A stretch of 64,000 nt of DNA from CBDCUF01 sp965222525 (GCA_965222525.1 OZ244955.1:868001-932000), one strand, 5' to 3'; counted from the stretch's first letter, positions 34,967 through 43,317 are shown. Numbers and translations are program-made. Notes: generated by a model from the letters alone, not told the origin.

Positions 34967-35449
34967 ATGATAAAACTTTACAAGAAAATTGATGGAATAC
35001 TTAATTATTGGGAATGTTGGGATAATGAAGGTAATAAATCAGCCATGATTCACTGGGGTGTAGTTGGTAATGAAGGACAAAGTAAAGTTATAAAATCAGG
35101 CATATTTTCTAAATTTAGAGACAAAATTCAAAGTGAGATAGATCATTTAATATCAGAAGGATACAAGGAAATTCCATTTGAAGAGCATTGTACATTACTT
35201 ATAGAGTATGAAGTCTATGGTATGGGCAATAAACAAGACGTAGAAAAAAGACACGCGCTCGAAGATAGGATGCAAGAAACTCTTGGTTGGACTGGTTTGG
35301 GCAATTGCGATGGTGGTAGCATTGGTAGCGGCACTATGGAAATATGCTGTTTTGTTGTTGACTTTGAAATTGCCAAAAAAGCTATTGAATCAGATTTAAA
35401 AGGAACGGAATTTGAAGATTATACAAGAATCTATGATGAGGGCTCTTGA
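34967..35449 (+). CDS. WGR-domain-like protein in a tRNA-flanked island
   Basis: 160 residues. The first ~55 residues (YKKIDGILNYWECWDNEGNK, then MIHWGVVGNEGQSK) look like a WGR-type module. The rest is alpha/beta with HALEDRMQETLGWTGLGNCD. Proteins of this kind are common orphan genes and include putative immunity proteins, but no function is established. It is markedly AT-rich compared with its neighbours. It lies alone between tRNA-Pro and a duplicated copy of the tRNA 3' end, indicating acquisition by site-specific integration. Confidence 0.7.
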   Translation: MIKLYKKIDGILNYWECWDNEGNKSAMIHWGVVGNEGQSKVIKSGIFSKFRDKIQSEIDHLISEGYKEIPFEEHCTLLIEYEVYGMGNKQDVEKRHALEDRMQETLGWTGLGNCDGGSIGSGTMEICCFVVDFEIAKKAIESDLKGTEFEDYTRIYDEGS

Positions 35450-35531
35450 TGATTTATTTTTTTAAAAGCAACTGATAGACAACCGCAAAATAAGCAATCT
35501 CGATTTTAAATTGGTTCTAATAGCGTTCACT

Positions 35532-35543
35532 CGCTCCGACCAT
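35532..35543 (+). repeat. attR-like direct repeat
   Basis: Exact copy of the 12-base tRNA-Pro end (34926-34937). Flanking bases differ. It marks the right end of the one-gene island. The sequence beyond it holds an IS481 remnant. Confidence 0.65.
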
Positions 35544-35613
35544 CTAACATATTGAATAACATGTACCAGTTCAGATTTGATGTTACAGTTACCCTGCTTT
35601 ATGTATTTGTTTG

Positions 35614-35780
35614 TCATATCTGGTTCAGTTCATTGACCTTTTTCTTCCAGACGGATTTTCCATCGAGGGATGTGTCCACAGGCATTCTGCCACAGCACAT
35701 TTTTTCCTGATGGGTACGCTCATTGTTATAATGAGCAATCCAATCATTGACATCTTTCTGCAATTCGTCGATCACTTGAC
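35614..35780 (-). pseudogene. C-terminal remnant of an IS481-family transposase
   Basis: About 55 codons on the minus strand ending at a proper stop: QVIDELQKDVNDWIAHYNNE, then RTHQEKMCCGRMPVDTSLDG, then KSVWKKKVNELNQI. The RTHQ(G/E)KMCCGR(T/M)P motif is diagnostic of the C-terminal end of the DDE domain in IS481 transposases. The N-terminal HTH and most of the catalytic domain are missing, so the gene is dead. Confidence 0.85.
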
Positions 35781-35834
35781 AAGTATGATAGAATATAAAA
35801 TTTTAAGGGTGCATAGTAATTTAACTGGTTAAAG

Positions 35835-36122
35835 ATGAACAGAAAACTTGGCCTGTTTCTCATTGCTAGTTTCCTCAGCATGCAGATGTTTTCATTTCTG
35901 CATATGGCTGAGCATGGCTTTGAAGAGCATGAGCATGAAGAAGGCCAGACTTGTGAAATATACCTTTTTTCAGAGCATGCGAAATATGCGGGGCCAACAA
36001 CTGCAGCAATTGCCGAGTCGATTGATTATATCACATTCCGTATAGTGCTGCCTGAACAGGCTGCCCTTGTTTCAGCAACACATAATTTATCGTTCCCCCG
36101 CGCACCGCCGCACTTCTCCTAA
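35835..36122 (+). CDS. small exported His-rich protein heading the zinc operon
   Basis: 95 residues. A signal-peptide-like start (KLGLFLIASFLSMQMFSFLH) is followed by a His/Glu cluster (MAEHGFEEHEHEEGQ) and a single Cys. The His-rich patch could bind zinc in the periplasm. Resembles small metal-regulated exported proteins (DUF2946-like) but assignment is uncertain. It starts the run outer-membrane channel, binding protein, permease. A Zur operator would be expected upstream, but I could not identify one with confidence. Confidence 0.7.
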   Translation: MNRKLGLFLIASFLSMQMFSFLHMAEHGFEEHEHEEGQTCEIYLFSEHAKYAGPTTAAIAESIDYITFRIVLPEQAALVSATHNLSFPRAPPHFS

Positions 36123-36200
36123 ATCACGCAAACATTGATCAATTTCACAAACCGCCCTTTAATTCACAGGTGCGGTGTAACAATTTTAGGAGAACATATT

Positions 36201-37550
36201 ATGTTAAAAACCAAACTGGCGGCTTCTGCCGCATTGATAGCACTGCTGTCGGGCACCTCTGCACTGGCGGCATCCGATAAAGATATCGAAGCGTTACGCG
36301 CCGAGATTCAAAGCATGAAACAGGCTTACGAAAGTCGCATTGCTGATCTGGAGTCAAAACTTGCAAAGCTTGAAAAAGATCAGGATCAGGTTGCTGCCAC
36401 TAAAGAAGAGGTACCTGCTTCTGCTGGTCGCAGGATTTTTGATAACGACTTCAATCCGTCCATCGGGGTGATACTCAATGGTAAATACTCCAATTTCTCA
36501 GCTGGCAGTTCGGAAATTGCCGGATTCGGGGTGGGCGAAGAAGGTGAACGCAGCCGTGAAGGACTGACGATTGATGAATCGGAACTGAACTTCTCTGCAA
36601 GTGTGGATGACAAGTTTTATGGCAGCACAACCGCTGCCATTGTCCGTGAAGATGGCGAGGACAAGGTAGAGCTGGAAGAAGCTTACGTACAAACCATGCC
36701 TGGATTTGGCTTGCCGGATGGGTTAAGCATTAAGGCAGGACGTGCGTTCTGGACGTTAGGCTATCTGAACGGACACCATGCCCATGCGGACGATTTTTCC
36801 GACCGTCCCTTACCATACCGCGTGTTTCTCAACAAATCATTCAATGATGATGGTGCGGAATTTTCCTACGTGCTGCCAACGGATTTCTATTCGGAAATTG
36901 GTGGTGGTATATTCCGTGGTGATGATTTCCCGTTCGGCAGCGGTGATGGCGAAGGTATCGGCGCATGGTCTGCATTTGCCCGTGTAGGTGGTGATATCGG
37001 CAGTGATCAAAGCTGGCGCCTGGGCGGTTATGTGCTTTCCGGTAAAGCCAAAGGTGGCCGCAGCAGTAATGAAGATGCAGTGACCTTTATCGGAGATACT
37101 GACCTTTACGTGGCTGATTTGCGTTACACCTGGGCACCGACCGGCAATTCTCGTGAGCAGGAGGTGATCCTGCAGGGTGAATATTTCCGGCGCGATGAGG
37201 ATGGTACCTATGAGGATACCGACGCTGCTACCGGTGTGATCAACTTTGATGACTCCTCTAGCGGCTGGTACGCACAGGCAGTTTATAAGTTCCATACACA
37301 ATGGCGTATTGGTGGACGCTATAGCCAGATGAAAGCGCCGGATGTACCTGTCGGTCTGGCAGGTAGCGCGCTGGATTCATCGGGTCACGATCCGAAAGCA
37401 TATACTGCGATGGTGGACTGGACAAACAGCGAGTTCAGCCGTATACGTTTGCAGTATAACCACGAGGAACTCAGTGACGGTAACGATGATAACCAGATCA
37501 TACTGCAATATATCATGAGTCTGGGTGCCCATGGTGCACATAAATACTAG
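36201..37550 (+). CDS. outer-membrane beta-barrel porin of a zinc-uptake operon
   Basis: 449 residues from the ATG at 36201, which follows TTAGGAG by seven bases; an upstream in-frame start lacks a ribosome site. Signal peptide LAASAALIALLSGTSALAAS, then a short coiled coil (KDIEALRAEIQSMKQAYESR), as in OprP-like porins, then repeated amphipathic strands ending in an aromatic residue (YIMSLGAHGAHKY). The composition is acidic. Between a His-rich exported protein and a metal-binding protein, it is probably the outer-membrane route for zinc. No TonB box is visible. Confidence 0.82.
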   Translation: MLKTKLAASAALIALLSGTSALAASDKDIEALRAEIQSMKQAYESRIADLESKLAKLEKDQDQVAATKEEVPASAGRRIFDNDFNPSIGVILNGKYSNFSAGSSEIAGFGVGEEGERSREGLTIDESELNFSASVDDKFYGSTTAAIVREDGEDKVELEEAYVQTMPGFGLPDGLSIKAGRAFWTLGYLNGHHAHADDFSDRPLPYRVFLNKSFNDDGAEFSYVLPTDFYSEIGGGIFRGDDFPFGSGDGEGIGAWSAFARVGGDIGSDQSWRLGGYVLSGKAKGGRSSNEDAVTFIGDTDLYVADLRYTWAPTGNSREQEVILQGEYFRRDEDGTYEDTDAATGVINFDDSSSGWYAQAVYKFHTQWRIGGRYSQMKAPDVPVGLAGSALDSSGHDPKAYTAMVDWTNSEFSRIRLQYNHEELSDGNDDNQIILQYIMSLGAHGAHKY

Positions 37551-37559
37551 GGAGGTTTT

Positions 37560-38465
37560 ATGAAAAGGTTTCTTAGTATACTGGTGGGGCTGCTTTGTGT
37601 GGCTCCACTTACAGCGCAGGCGGAGGTAAACGTCTTTGCCTGTGAACCGGAATGGGCGGCACTGGCAGAGGAAATTGGTGGTGATAGGGTGAAAGCCTTT
37701 GCCGCCACCCATGCCAGGCAAGACCCGCATCATATTCGCGCCCGCCCCAGCCTTATTGCCAAGGTACGTCGTGCTGACCTGATTTTTTGCTCTGGTGCAG
37801 GGCTGGAAGTAGGATGGTTGCCGATATTGCTGCAAAAGGCAGGGTCAGATGTTCAACCAGGCGCTTTGGGTTATCTTATGGCATCTGATCATGTGCCTGT
37901 ATTGGAAAAACCGGTGCATGTTGATCGCAGCATGGGAGATGTCCACCCGGAGGGCAATCCGCATGTACATCTGAATCCGCACAACGTACTATTGGTAGCA
38001 AAGGAACTGACCAAACGGTTAGAATCCATTGATGTGTACAACGCTGGTTTTTATCGTAACCGGCTGGAGGATTTCATCTCCCGCTGGCAGCAGGCTATAA
38101 TGCGCTGGGAGAAAGAAACATCTGGCCTCAAGGGAACAGTAGTGGTTGTACATCATAAGTCATTCAGTTATCTGCTGGACTGGCTGAAGCTGAAACAGGT
38201 AGCTTCGCTGGAGCCAAAGCCCGGTATTCCCCCTACCACTTCGCATCTGGAGGGTTTATTGCAACAGCTTAAATCCGGACCGGCTGATGTAATTATCCGC
38301 ACGCCGTATGACCCGGACGATGCCAGTGAGTGGTTATCTGAAAAAACCGGAACACCCGCAATCTTATTGCCCTATACGATTGGGGGAGATGATGAAAGCG
38401 GTGATTTGTTTGCACTGTTTGATCGTTCTATCAAACTCTTAAAAGGAGTAGCACATGATCAGTAG
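37560..38465 (+). CDS. metal ABC transporter substrate-binding protein (ZnuA-like)
   Basis: 301 residues, cluster A-I solute-binding protein. Signal peptide ending AQA (residues ~1-21). Metal-ligand His residues are in DPHHIRARP, GNPHVHLNPHN and VVVHHKSF, with the acidic partner in IIRTPYDPDDA, consistent with zinc or manganese. The long His/Asp loop of typical ZnuA is short here. It starts 9 bases after the porin and overlaps the permease gene start by 11 bases, so all are one operon. Confidence 0.88.
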   Translation: MKRFLSILVGLLCVAPLTAQAEVNVFACEPEWAALAEEIGGDRVKAFAATHARQDPHHIRARPSLIAKVRRADLIFCSGAGLEVGWLPILLQKAGSDVQPGALGYLMASDHVPVLEKPVHVDRSMGDVHPEGNPHVHLNPHNVLLVAKELTKRLESIDVYNAGFYRNRLEDFISRWQQAIMRWEKETSGLKGTVVVVHHKSFSYLLDWLKLKQVASLEPKPGIPPTTSHLEGLLQQLKSGPADVIIRTPYDPDDASEWLSEKTGTPAILLPYTIGGDDESGDLFALFDRSIKLLKGVAHDQ

Positions 38466-39207
38466 TGAGATGATCAGTATTATTGGGCCAGCACTTGCTG
38501 CTGGCCTGATAATTGCCCTTACCCACGCACCGCTTGGTATTGAGGTGCTGAAACGAGGCATTATCTTTATTGATCTGGCAGTGGCACAGATTGCAGGATT
38601 TGGCCTGGTGGCTGCGGGTGTGTTACTGCGTGAACCGTCACCATGGGTGATGCAGGGGGTAGCGCTGGCCTGTGCAATTCTGGCGGGACTGTTTTTCCGT
38701 AAAGTGGAAACAATCGCACCGAAACAGCAGGAAGCGATTATCGGGGTGAGTTTCGTATTGGCTGCATCATTGGCGATTTTACTGCTGACCGACCATCCGC
38801 ATGGTGGTGAAGAAATCCGGCATTTACTTTCCGGCCAGATGCTTTTTGTTACATGGGAAGATGTAGCTACCCATGCGCCCATTTATGCTCTGATACTGGC
38901 AGCATGGTTTCTCAAACCAGCTTTGCAGAACGGAACAGGATTTTATCTCCTGTTTGCTCTGGCAATCACCTCATCGGTACAGCTTGTGGGAGTATATGTC
39001 GTATTTGCCAGCCTGATACTGCCTGCACTGGCAGCACTGAAATCAAGGCGTCCATATATTACGGCATGGTTATGTGGTATAGTTGCTGTAATAGCAGGGA
39101 TTATGACAGCAATGCTGTCTGATATTCCTGCAGGGCCAGTGATTGTTGTAAGCTATGTTTTAATTGCTGTTAGTTTTATACTTCGAAGTAAGTTAACTCA
39201 TATATGA
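38455..39207 (+). CDS. metal ABC transporter permease (ZnuB-like)
   Basis: 250 residues with about seven or eight membrane helices and the ABC-3 family pattern (LTHAPLGIEVLKRGIIFIDL, then AVAQIAGFG; and LVGVYVVFASLILPALAALK). Forms the channel for zinc or manganese import with the binding protein just upstream. A gene for the ATPase subunit would be expected next to it. None is present: the following 450 bp contain only fragments of other genes. The ATPase may be encoded elsewhere or be lost. Confidence 0.88.
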   Translation: MISSEMISIIGPALAAGLIIALTHAPLGIEVLKRGIIFIDLAVAQIAGFGLVAAGVLLREPSPWVMQGVALACAILAGLFFRKVETIAPKQQEAIIGVSFVLAASLAILLLTDHPHGGEEIRHLLSGQMLFVTWEDVATHAPIYALILAAWFLKPALQNGTGFYLLFALAITSSVQLVGVYVVFASLILPALAALKSRRPYITAWLCGIVAVIAGIMTAMLSDIPAGPVIVVSYVLIAVSFILRSKLTHI

Positions 39208-39304
39208 ATAGGATTCTGCTTCTCTACGGCGAACCAAACCTTTCAGCTTCCGGCCACCGGTCCACACCCAGCGCATTAGCTCTCTCGGCACTTCGTCATG
39301 GTCT

Positions 39305-39565
39305 TCACGGTTTACCTTATGTAGTCACGGTATTTTGATGGTAGGTGCAAAACTCTATGAACGTGGAGCTAGTACAGGACAAGTAATAGCGTTTCTTGTA
39401 GCTAGTCCGTGGAACTCCTTTTCTCTGACATTGGTATTGATTGCTCTAATTGGTATTAAATGGACGCTTGCATTTATCGGATTATCATTGCTGATTGCTA
39501 TTATCACTGGCTTGATTTTTGACTGGCTAGTAGGACGTGGCTCTCTTCCCAGTAAAGGTACGTGA
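39305..39565 (+). pseudogene. C-terminal fragment of a DUF318/ArsP-like permease
   Basis: One plus frame reads LCSHGILMVGAKLYERGAST, then GQVIAFLVASPWNSFSLTLV, then a hydrophobic run and FDWLVGRGSLPSK before a stop. This is the second Cys-containing conserved half of predicted permeases of the DUF318 / SO_0444 type, proposed metal exporters. The N-terminal half is absent; the 100 bp before it contain an unrelated minus-strand coding remnant (REDHDEVPRELMRWVWTGGR). Probably debris from a metal-resistance island. Confidence 0.6.
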
Positions 39566-39689
39566 ACGATTCCCTGTTGAGTTTGCACGAAATTTGAATT
39601 TTTATACAAAAAAGCTTAGAAAAAAGTAGTTATAATAGCAAGCTAGGTATATATAGCGCATCCCTGATATAAGATGGTGAAAATTAATT

Positions 39690-41066
39690 ATGACAAACAA
39701 AATTGTAATTGGTAAAGAAGAATGGTGTGGATTATCAGAGTTAGGTTTACCTGCCATCAAAGCACGAATTGACTCTGGTGCTAAAACTTCTTCACTACAC
39801 GCATTTAATATTAGCGCATTCGAAGAAGATGGAAAAAAATACGTTCACTTTGATATACATCCAATTCAGGACAACCGTAAAATTATTCAAAGCTGTCGTG
39901 CTTTAGTTGTAGATCGTAGAGATGTTAAAAGTTCCAGTGGAGAAAAAGAAAAACGTCATGTGATCAAAACACCTATCACCTTGGGCAATGAAACCTGGGA
40001 GGTAGAAATTACCCTGACAAATCGTGATTCGATGGGATACCGTATGCTCATTGGCCGTGAGGCTATGAAAGAGCGTGTACTGATTGATCCTGATAGCTCC
40101 TTCTGTCTTGGTAAAAAAAACGAAGCCGAAGTTGAAAAATATTACAATACCGTCCAACCTAAAAGAAATGGGCTGAAAATTGTATTACTTGCGAGCAATC
40201 CAGAGCTTTATTCAAATAAGCGTATCATGGAAGCAGGTGAAGAGCGTGGTCATGAGATGCGCTTTATCAATATTCGTCAATGTTATATGAATATCAGTGC
40301 TTCAAAACCGGAAGTGCATTATCGTGGTGGAGAGTTGTTAGAAGATGTGGATGCGGTTATTCCTCGTATCAAACCGTCAATGACATTTTATGGCTGTGCG
40401 GTTGCAAGGCAATTTCAGTCCATTGGAGCATTTTGTCTAAATGACTCTGTGTCCATAGCACGCTCAAGGGATAAGCTTCGTTCACTTCAGCTGCTCTCCA
40501 ATGGAGGTATTCCAATGCCAACAACCGGATTTGCAAACTCACCAGTAGATACAGCAGAGATCATTAAAATGGTTGGTGGCGCACCATTGGTTATCAAACT
40601 ACTGGAGGGCACACAGGGTAAAGGTGTTGTTCTGGCAGAAACCAATAAAGCAGCAGAAAGTGTGATAAATGCGTTCAAAAGCCTGCAAGCAAATATTTTA
40701 GTACAGGAATTCATCAAAGAGGCACAAGGTAAAGATATACGTTGTTTCGTAATTGATGGCAAAGTGGTTGGCTCGATCCAACGAGAGGCTGCAGCAGGGG
40801 ATTTTCGAGCTAACTTGCATCTGGGAGGCACTGCCAGCACTGTCAAGATTACACCTAAAGAGCGTAAAATTGCAGTAAATGCAGCGAAAACTATGGGGTT
40901 AAAAGTTGCAGGCGTTGACATTATACGCTCTAAAGATGGACCAAAAGTGTTAGAAATCAATTCATCCCCAGGCCTTGAAGGCATCGAAGACATTACAGAA
41001 AAGGATGTAGCTGGCCTGATGATTGAAAGCATCGAAAAGAATGTAAAAAAGAACAAAAAAACCTAG
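39690..41066 (+). CDS. rimK: RimB-RimK fusion: retropepsin-like domain plus ATP-grasp glutamate ligase
   Basis: 458 residues. Residues ~1-145 are a RimB/DUF785 retropepsin-like domain with the DSGAKTSSLHA active-site motif and YRMLIGREAM. Residues ~155-455 are an ATP-grasp ligase of the RimK family: ARSRDKLRSLQLLSNGGIPM, VIKLLEGTQGKGVVLAE, KDIRCFVIDGKVVGSIQREA and the metal site VLEINSSPGLEGIE. RimK adds glutamates to ribosomal protein S6 or related targets, and RimB trims or regulates. Fusion of the two in one chain occurs in several lineages. The gene is AT-rich relative to the core and stands in an accessory zone. Confidence 0.9.
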   Translation: MTNKIVIGKEEWCGLSELGLPAIKARIDSGAKTSSLHAFNISAFEEDGKKYVHFDIHPIQDNRKIIQSCRALVVDRRDVKSSSGEKEKRHVIKTPITLGNETWEVEITLTNRDSMGYRMLIGREAMKERVLIDPDSSFCLGKKNEAEVEKYYNTVQPKRNGLKIVLLASNPELYSNKRIMEAGEERGHEMRFINIRQCYMNISASKPEVHYRGGELLEDVDAVIPRIKPSMTFYGCAVARQFQSIGAFCLNDSVSIARSRDKLRSLQLLSNGGIPMPTTGFANSPVDTAEIIKMVGGAPLVIKLLEGTQGKGVVLAETNKAAESVINAFKSLQANILVQEFIKEAQGKDIRCFVIDGKVVGSIQREAAAGDFRANLHLGGTASTVKITPKERKIAVNAAKTMGLKVAGVDIIRSKDGPKVLEINSSPGLEGIEDITEKDVAGLMIESIEKNVKKNKKT

Positions 41067-41415
41067 TATTCCCCTTATTCAACCACTTTGGACTTGGCTT
41101 AATCCCTCTGATTACTCACAGGTACTGTTGGGGGGTGGCCTTACGGGTGGGGCGAAGGCGCGTTTTAAAGCTAGGGCTAGAATGAAAAAATGGATTTCGT
41201 TTCGTTTTTTTATAGTGGTTATCCCTATAATTCAAATACTTAGCATTCTGAAAAAACGAAATGGGTCACACCAGGCATTTCGCTAATTTTTCGGATGCAC
41301 AGAATCTATAATTATTTAATTGCGCTCAAGCGCCGCGCAGGCTGCGCTCCCCACTTGGTCGCTAGTCCTCACTTGCGCTCGTCCAGGGACGTCACACAAA
41401 ATTTTGGAGAAAACA
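41067..41415. other. gap before the element remnant
   Basis: About 350 bases without a supported gene. It includes a GC-rich patch (GCGCCGCGCAGGCTGCGCTC, 41330-41349) and AT-rich sequence, and is probably the promoter region or upstream debris of the ParB-methyltransferase gene. Confidence 0.4.
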
Positions 41416-41695
41416 ATGAAAGTCGAGCTGGTCGATATCGATCGGGTGATTCCGTATGCGCGGAATCCACGTAAAAACGAGGCAGCCGTGGCCAAAGTTA
41501 TGGCTTCGATCAAGGAGTACGGATTCCGTCAATCGATCATAGTTAGCGAGGAAATGGTAATCATTGCGGGTCAAGGGAGCGATGTATATCTGTATGTCCT
41601 CCTCCGAGTTACATACCTTGTTTAAGGCGTTTACAGATGCTGGAGGGAAATGGTCAACTTTCATCATATGGGCAAAGAATCATTTTACTATAGCG
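41416..41695 (+). pseudogene. internally deleted ParB-domain DNA methyltransferase
   Basis: The first frame (41416-41578) encodes a ParB/sulfiredoxin-type N-terminus: DIDRVIPYARNPRKNEAAVA, SIKEYGFRQSIIVSEEMVII, AGQG. The frame then shifts and the methyltransferase core appears at 41582 as MYICMSSSELHTLFKAFTDA, GGKWSTFIIWAKNHFT. Everything between, including the D/NPPY motif, is deleted and the C-terminal half is missing. The start has GGAG nine bases upstream. Phage and integrative elements of alphaproteobacteria carry such enzymes. A fragment from the other end of a similar enzyme is at 6779-7055. Confidence 0.8.
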
Positions 41696-41806
41696 TATAT
41701 TTTCAAGCTCTCGCGGAGCATCATAAAAATGCACCCCACCTACGACTTGTAAAGCAATACCGTATTTTTTACTAAGATTGGCCAGCTCTATAGAAAATTT
41801 TGTCAT
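41654..41806 (-). CDS. truncated small conserved protein of the remnant element
   Basis: 50 codons from the ATG at 41804-41806: MTKFSIELANLSKKYGIALQ, VVGGVHFYDAPRELENIRYS, K, after which the frame runs into antisense methyltransferase sequence and stops. The first ~41 residues look like an intact conserved small phage-type protein; the real C-terminus is lost. Function unknown. Confidence 0.5.
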   Translation of the reverse strand: MTKFSIELANLSKKYGIALQVVGGVHFYDAPRELENIRYSKMILCPYDES

Positions 41807-41840
41807 ACGACATTTACAATCCAAGTCTTGCATTGCGATA

Positions 41841-42350
41841 TGGGTGCGTGAGGATAATGTTGTAGAGCAAATAAAAGAAGCACTGCAATCCATTGCTATA
41901 CCGAACGAAACAATGCTTAAGGAGGTGATTACTTATATCCATAAAACTTATAATAGCAAAAAGCATGTTCACCGTTCCGAAACAGCAGAATTAAAAACAG
42001 AGCATACAGAGATCGAAGAAAAACTGGACACACTGGTTGAATTGATGATTGAGGGACGCATTTCGGATGAGGATTATCAGAAAAAACATTGCAAGTTAAA
42101 AGAGAAGCAGACCGAAATTACCAGCAAATTACGTGTTTTAGACACTGTTGACAGCAAATTTGCTAACCATTTGGAATATTTGGTAAAAGTAGCATACGGT
42201 GCGGCGGATTATTTTTCTGGTTCTGAAATTTCTCGTAAACGCGATATTCTGAAATACGTATTTCAGAACCTACAACTAAGGGGGAAAAAGCTAGAATATT
42301 CAATGGCTTTCTCTTTCTCGGAATTCGCAAAATGTGCCAAAAATGAGGAA
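41841..42350 (+). pseudogene. C-terminal remnant of a large serine recombinase, second copy
   Basis: About 170 residues: WVREDNVVEQIKEALQSIAI, the coiled coil EHTEIEEKLDTLVELMIEGR, then HLEYLVKVAYGAADYFSGSE and DILKYVFQNLQLRGKKLEYS. Homologous over its full length to 6342-6711 but extending further toward the N-terminus, where the catalytic Ser domain is missing. The frame ends in Glu (42348-42350) followed by TGG made from the complement of the tRNA-Met CCA, the same phase as at tRNA-Gln. Confidence 0.85.
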
Positions 42351-42426
42351 TGGTGGGGGAGGAGGGATTTGAACCCCCGACCAAGGCGTTATGAGCGCCC
42401 TGCTCTAACCACTGAGCTACTCCCCC
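42351..42426 (-). tRNA. tRNA-Met (CAT), integration site of a recombinase element
   Basis: Read on the minus strand it starts GGGGGAG TA GCTCAG and ends CTCCCCC A CCA with encoded CCA (42351-42353). The anticodon loop CTCATAA gives CAT. The G1-C72 pair excludes the initiator; it could be elongator Met or a lysidine-modified Ile tRNA, which sequence alone does not separate here. Flanked at its 3' end by the recombinase remnant. Confidence 0.93.
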
Positions 42427-42710
42427 TGCCATACATACTGTGACTGTAGAGGAGAACTTTTAGCCCATTTCTTATATTGATGCAACATCCGTAGATAGAG
42501 AAGAGTTCAGAATTCGGAGTTCAGAGTACAGTAGCCTGTCATGTTGAACTTCAGCCGCTGACACTGTCAGTCAAGGTGCTTATAGAGAATTTAACATATT
42601 TCGTAAGTTTTTACCGGAAAATTACGGGAGGTCTGGTAAATGAAAGCTATATCACGGAATTTATTATCATCACACCGAATTCCGGATTCCGAACTCTGCA
42701 TTCTGACTTC
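42427..42710. repeat. gap with inverted word repeats before infA
   Basis: No gene. Left words GTTCAGAATTCGGAGTTCAG (42509-42528) and right words GAATTCCGGATTCCGAACTC (near 42679-42698) are broadly complementary over 25 bases with mismatches. The same vocabulary occurs at 22423 and 24103. Confidence 0.6.
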
Positions 42711-42929
42711 TCACTTATGCCTGTGGACAACCCGCCCCTTAGTTAAGTCATAAGGGGTCATTTCGACGGATACCTCGTCGCCAAGCAATACACGGATACG
42801 ATTCTTGCGCATACGGCCCGATGTATGTGCAATTATAACGTGACCATTTTCAAGCTCTACCCGGAACATTGCGTTGGGTAGAATCTCGGTCACCTTTCCC
42901 CTGAATTCAAGTAATTCCTCTTTTGCCAT
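42711..42929 (-). CDS. infA: translation initiation factor IF-1
   Basis: 72 residues from the internal ATG at 42929, exactly the family length (an upstream in-frame ATG would add 12 unrelated residues). Sequence MAKEELLEFRGKVTEILPNA, then an S1/OB fold with GHVIIAHTSGRMRKNRIRVL and a basic end. Binds the 30S A site during initiation. Monocistronic here; a divergent flhB-like gene begins 91 bp away. Confidence 0.97.
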   Translation of the reverse strand: MAKEELLEFRGKVTEILPNAMFRVELENGHVIIAHTSGRMRKNRIRVLLGDEVSVEMTPYDLTKGRVVHRHK

Positions 42930-43020
42930 AGGTCTATTATACCATGTAAATACCGAAGCCGCCACTCTTGTGACTCAAATCTTTTGTTTTATCAAGCAAA
43001 AACTATGTTATGGTGAGGTT

Positions 43021-43317
43021 ATGTTCAGGAAAGGCAAGTCCGGAGACGGTGAAAAGGACGCAAAGGCGGTAGCCCTGCAATATGAGCGTGAGCGGGACCC
43101 GGCACCGCGTGTAGCTGCGAAGGGCAGGGGACATATCGCCGAGCAGATAATAGAAATCGCCGAGGATAACGGAATACCGGTAAAGGAAGATTCCGATCTG
43201 GTGGAAGTTTTATCTGTACTTGAGGTTGATTCCTTTATACCCTTGGAGGCATATGAGGCTGTGGCAGAAATATTATCGTTCATTTATCGCAAGAACGCAG
43301 AGAGGAGCACATCATGA
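43021..43317 (+). CDS. stand-alone FlhB C-terminal domain homologue
   Basis: 98 residues from the ATG at 43021. AVALQYERERDPAPRVAAKG, RGHIAEQIIEIAEDNGIPVK and IPLEAYEAVAEILSFIYRKN match the cytoplasmic domain of FlhB/YscU export-apparatus proteins after the autocleavage site. The membrane domain and the NPTH motif are absent. Such FlhB2/YlqH-type proteins occur next to flagellar or unrelated genes and may act in substrate specificity switching. The next gene overlaps its stop (ATGA), so the two are translationally coupled. Confidence 0.85.
   Translation: MFRKGKSGDGEKDAKAVALQYERERDPAPRVAAKGRGHIAEQIIEIAEDNGIPVKEDSDLVEVLSVLEVDSFIPLEAYEAVAEILSFIYRKNAERSTS

Noticed and set aside
39335..39565. Intact 76-residue membrane protein
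   Set aside because: The upstream in-frame sequence continues the permease homology (LCSHGILMVGAKL), so this is the tail of a larger, broken gene.
41778..42443. Intact 221-residue protein containing the recombinase tail
   Set aside because: The first 21 codons are antisense of another small gene and the last ~30 are antisense tRNA; only 41841-42350 is homologous to recombinases.
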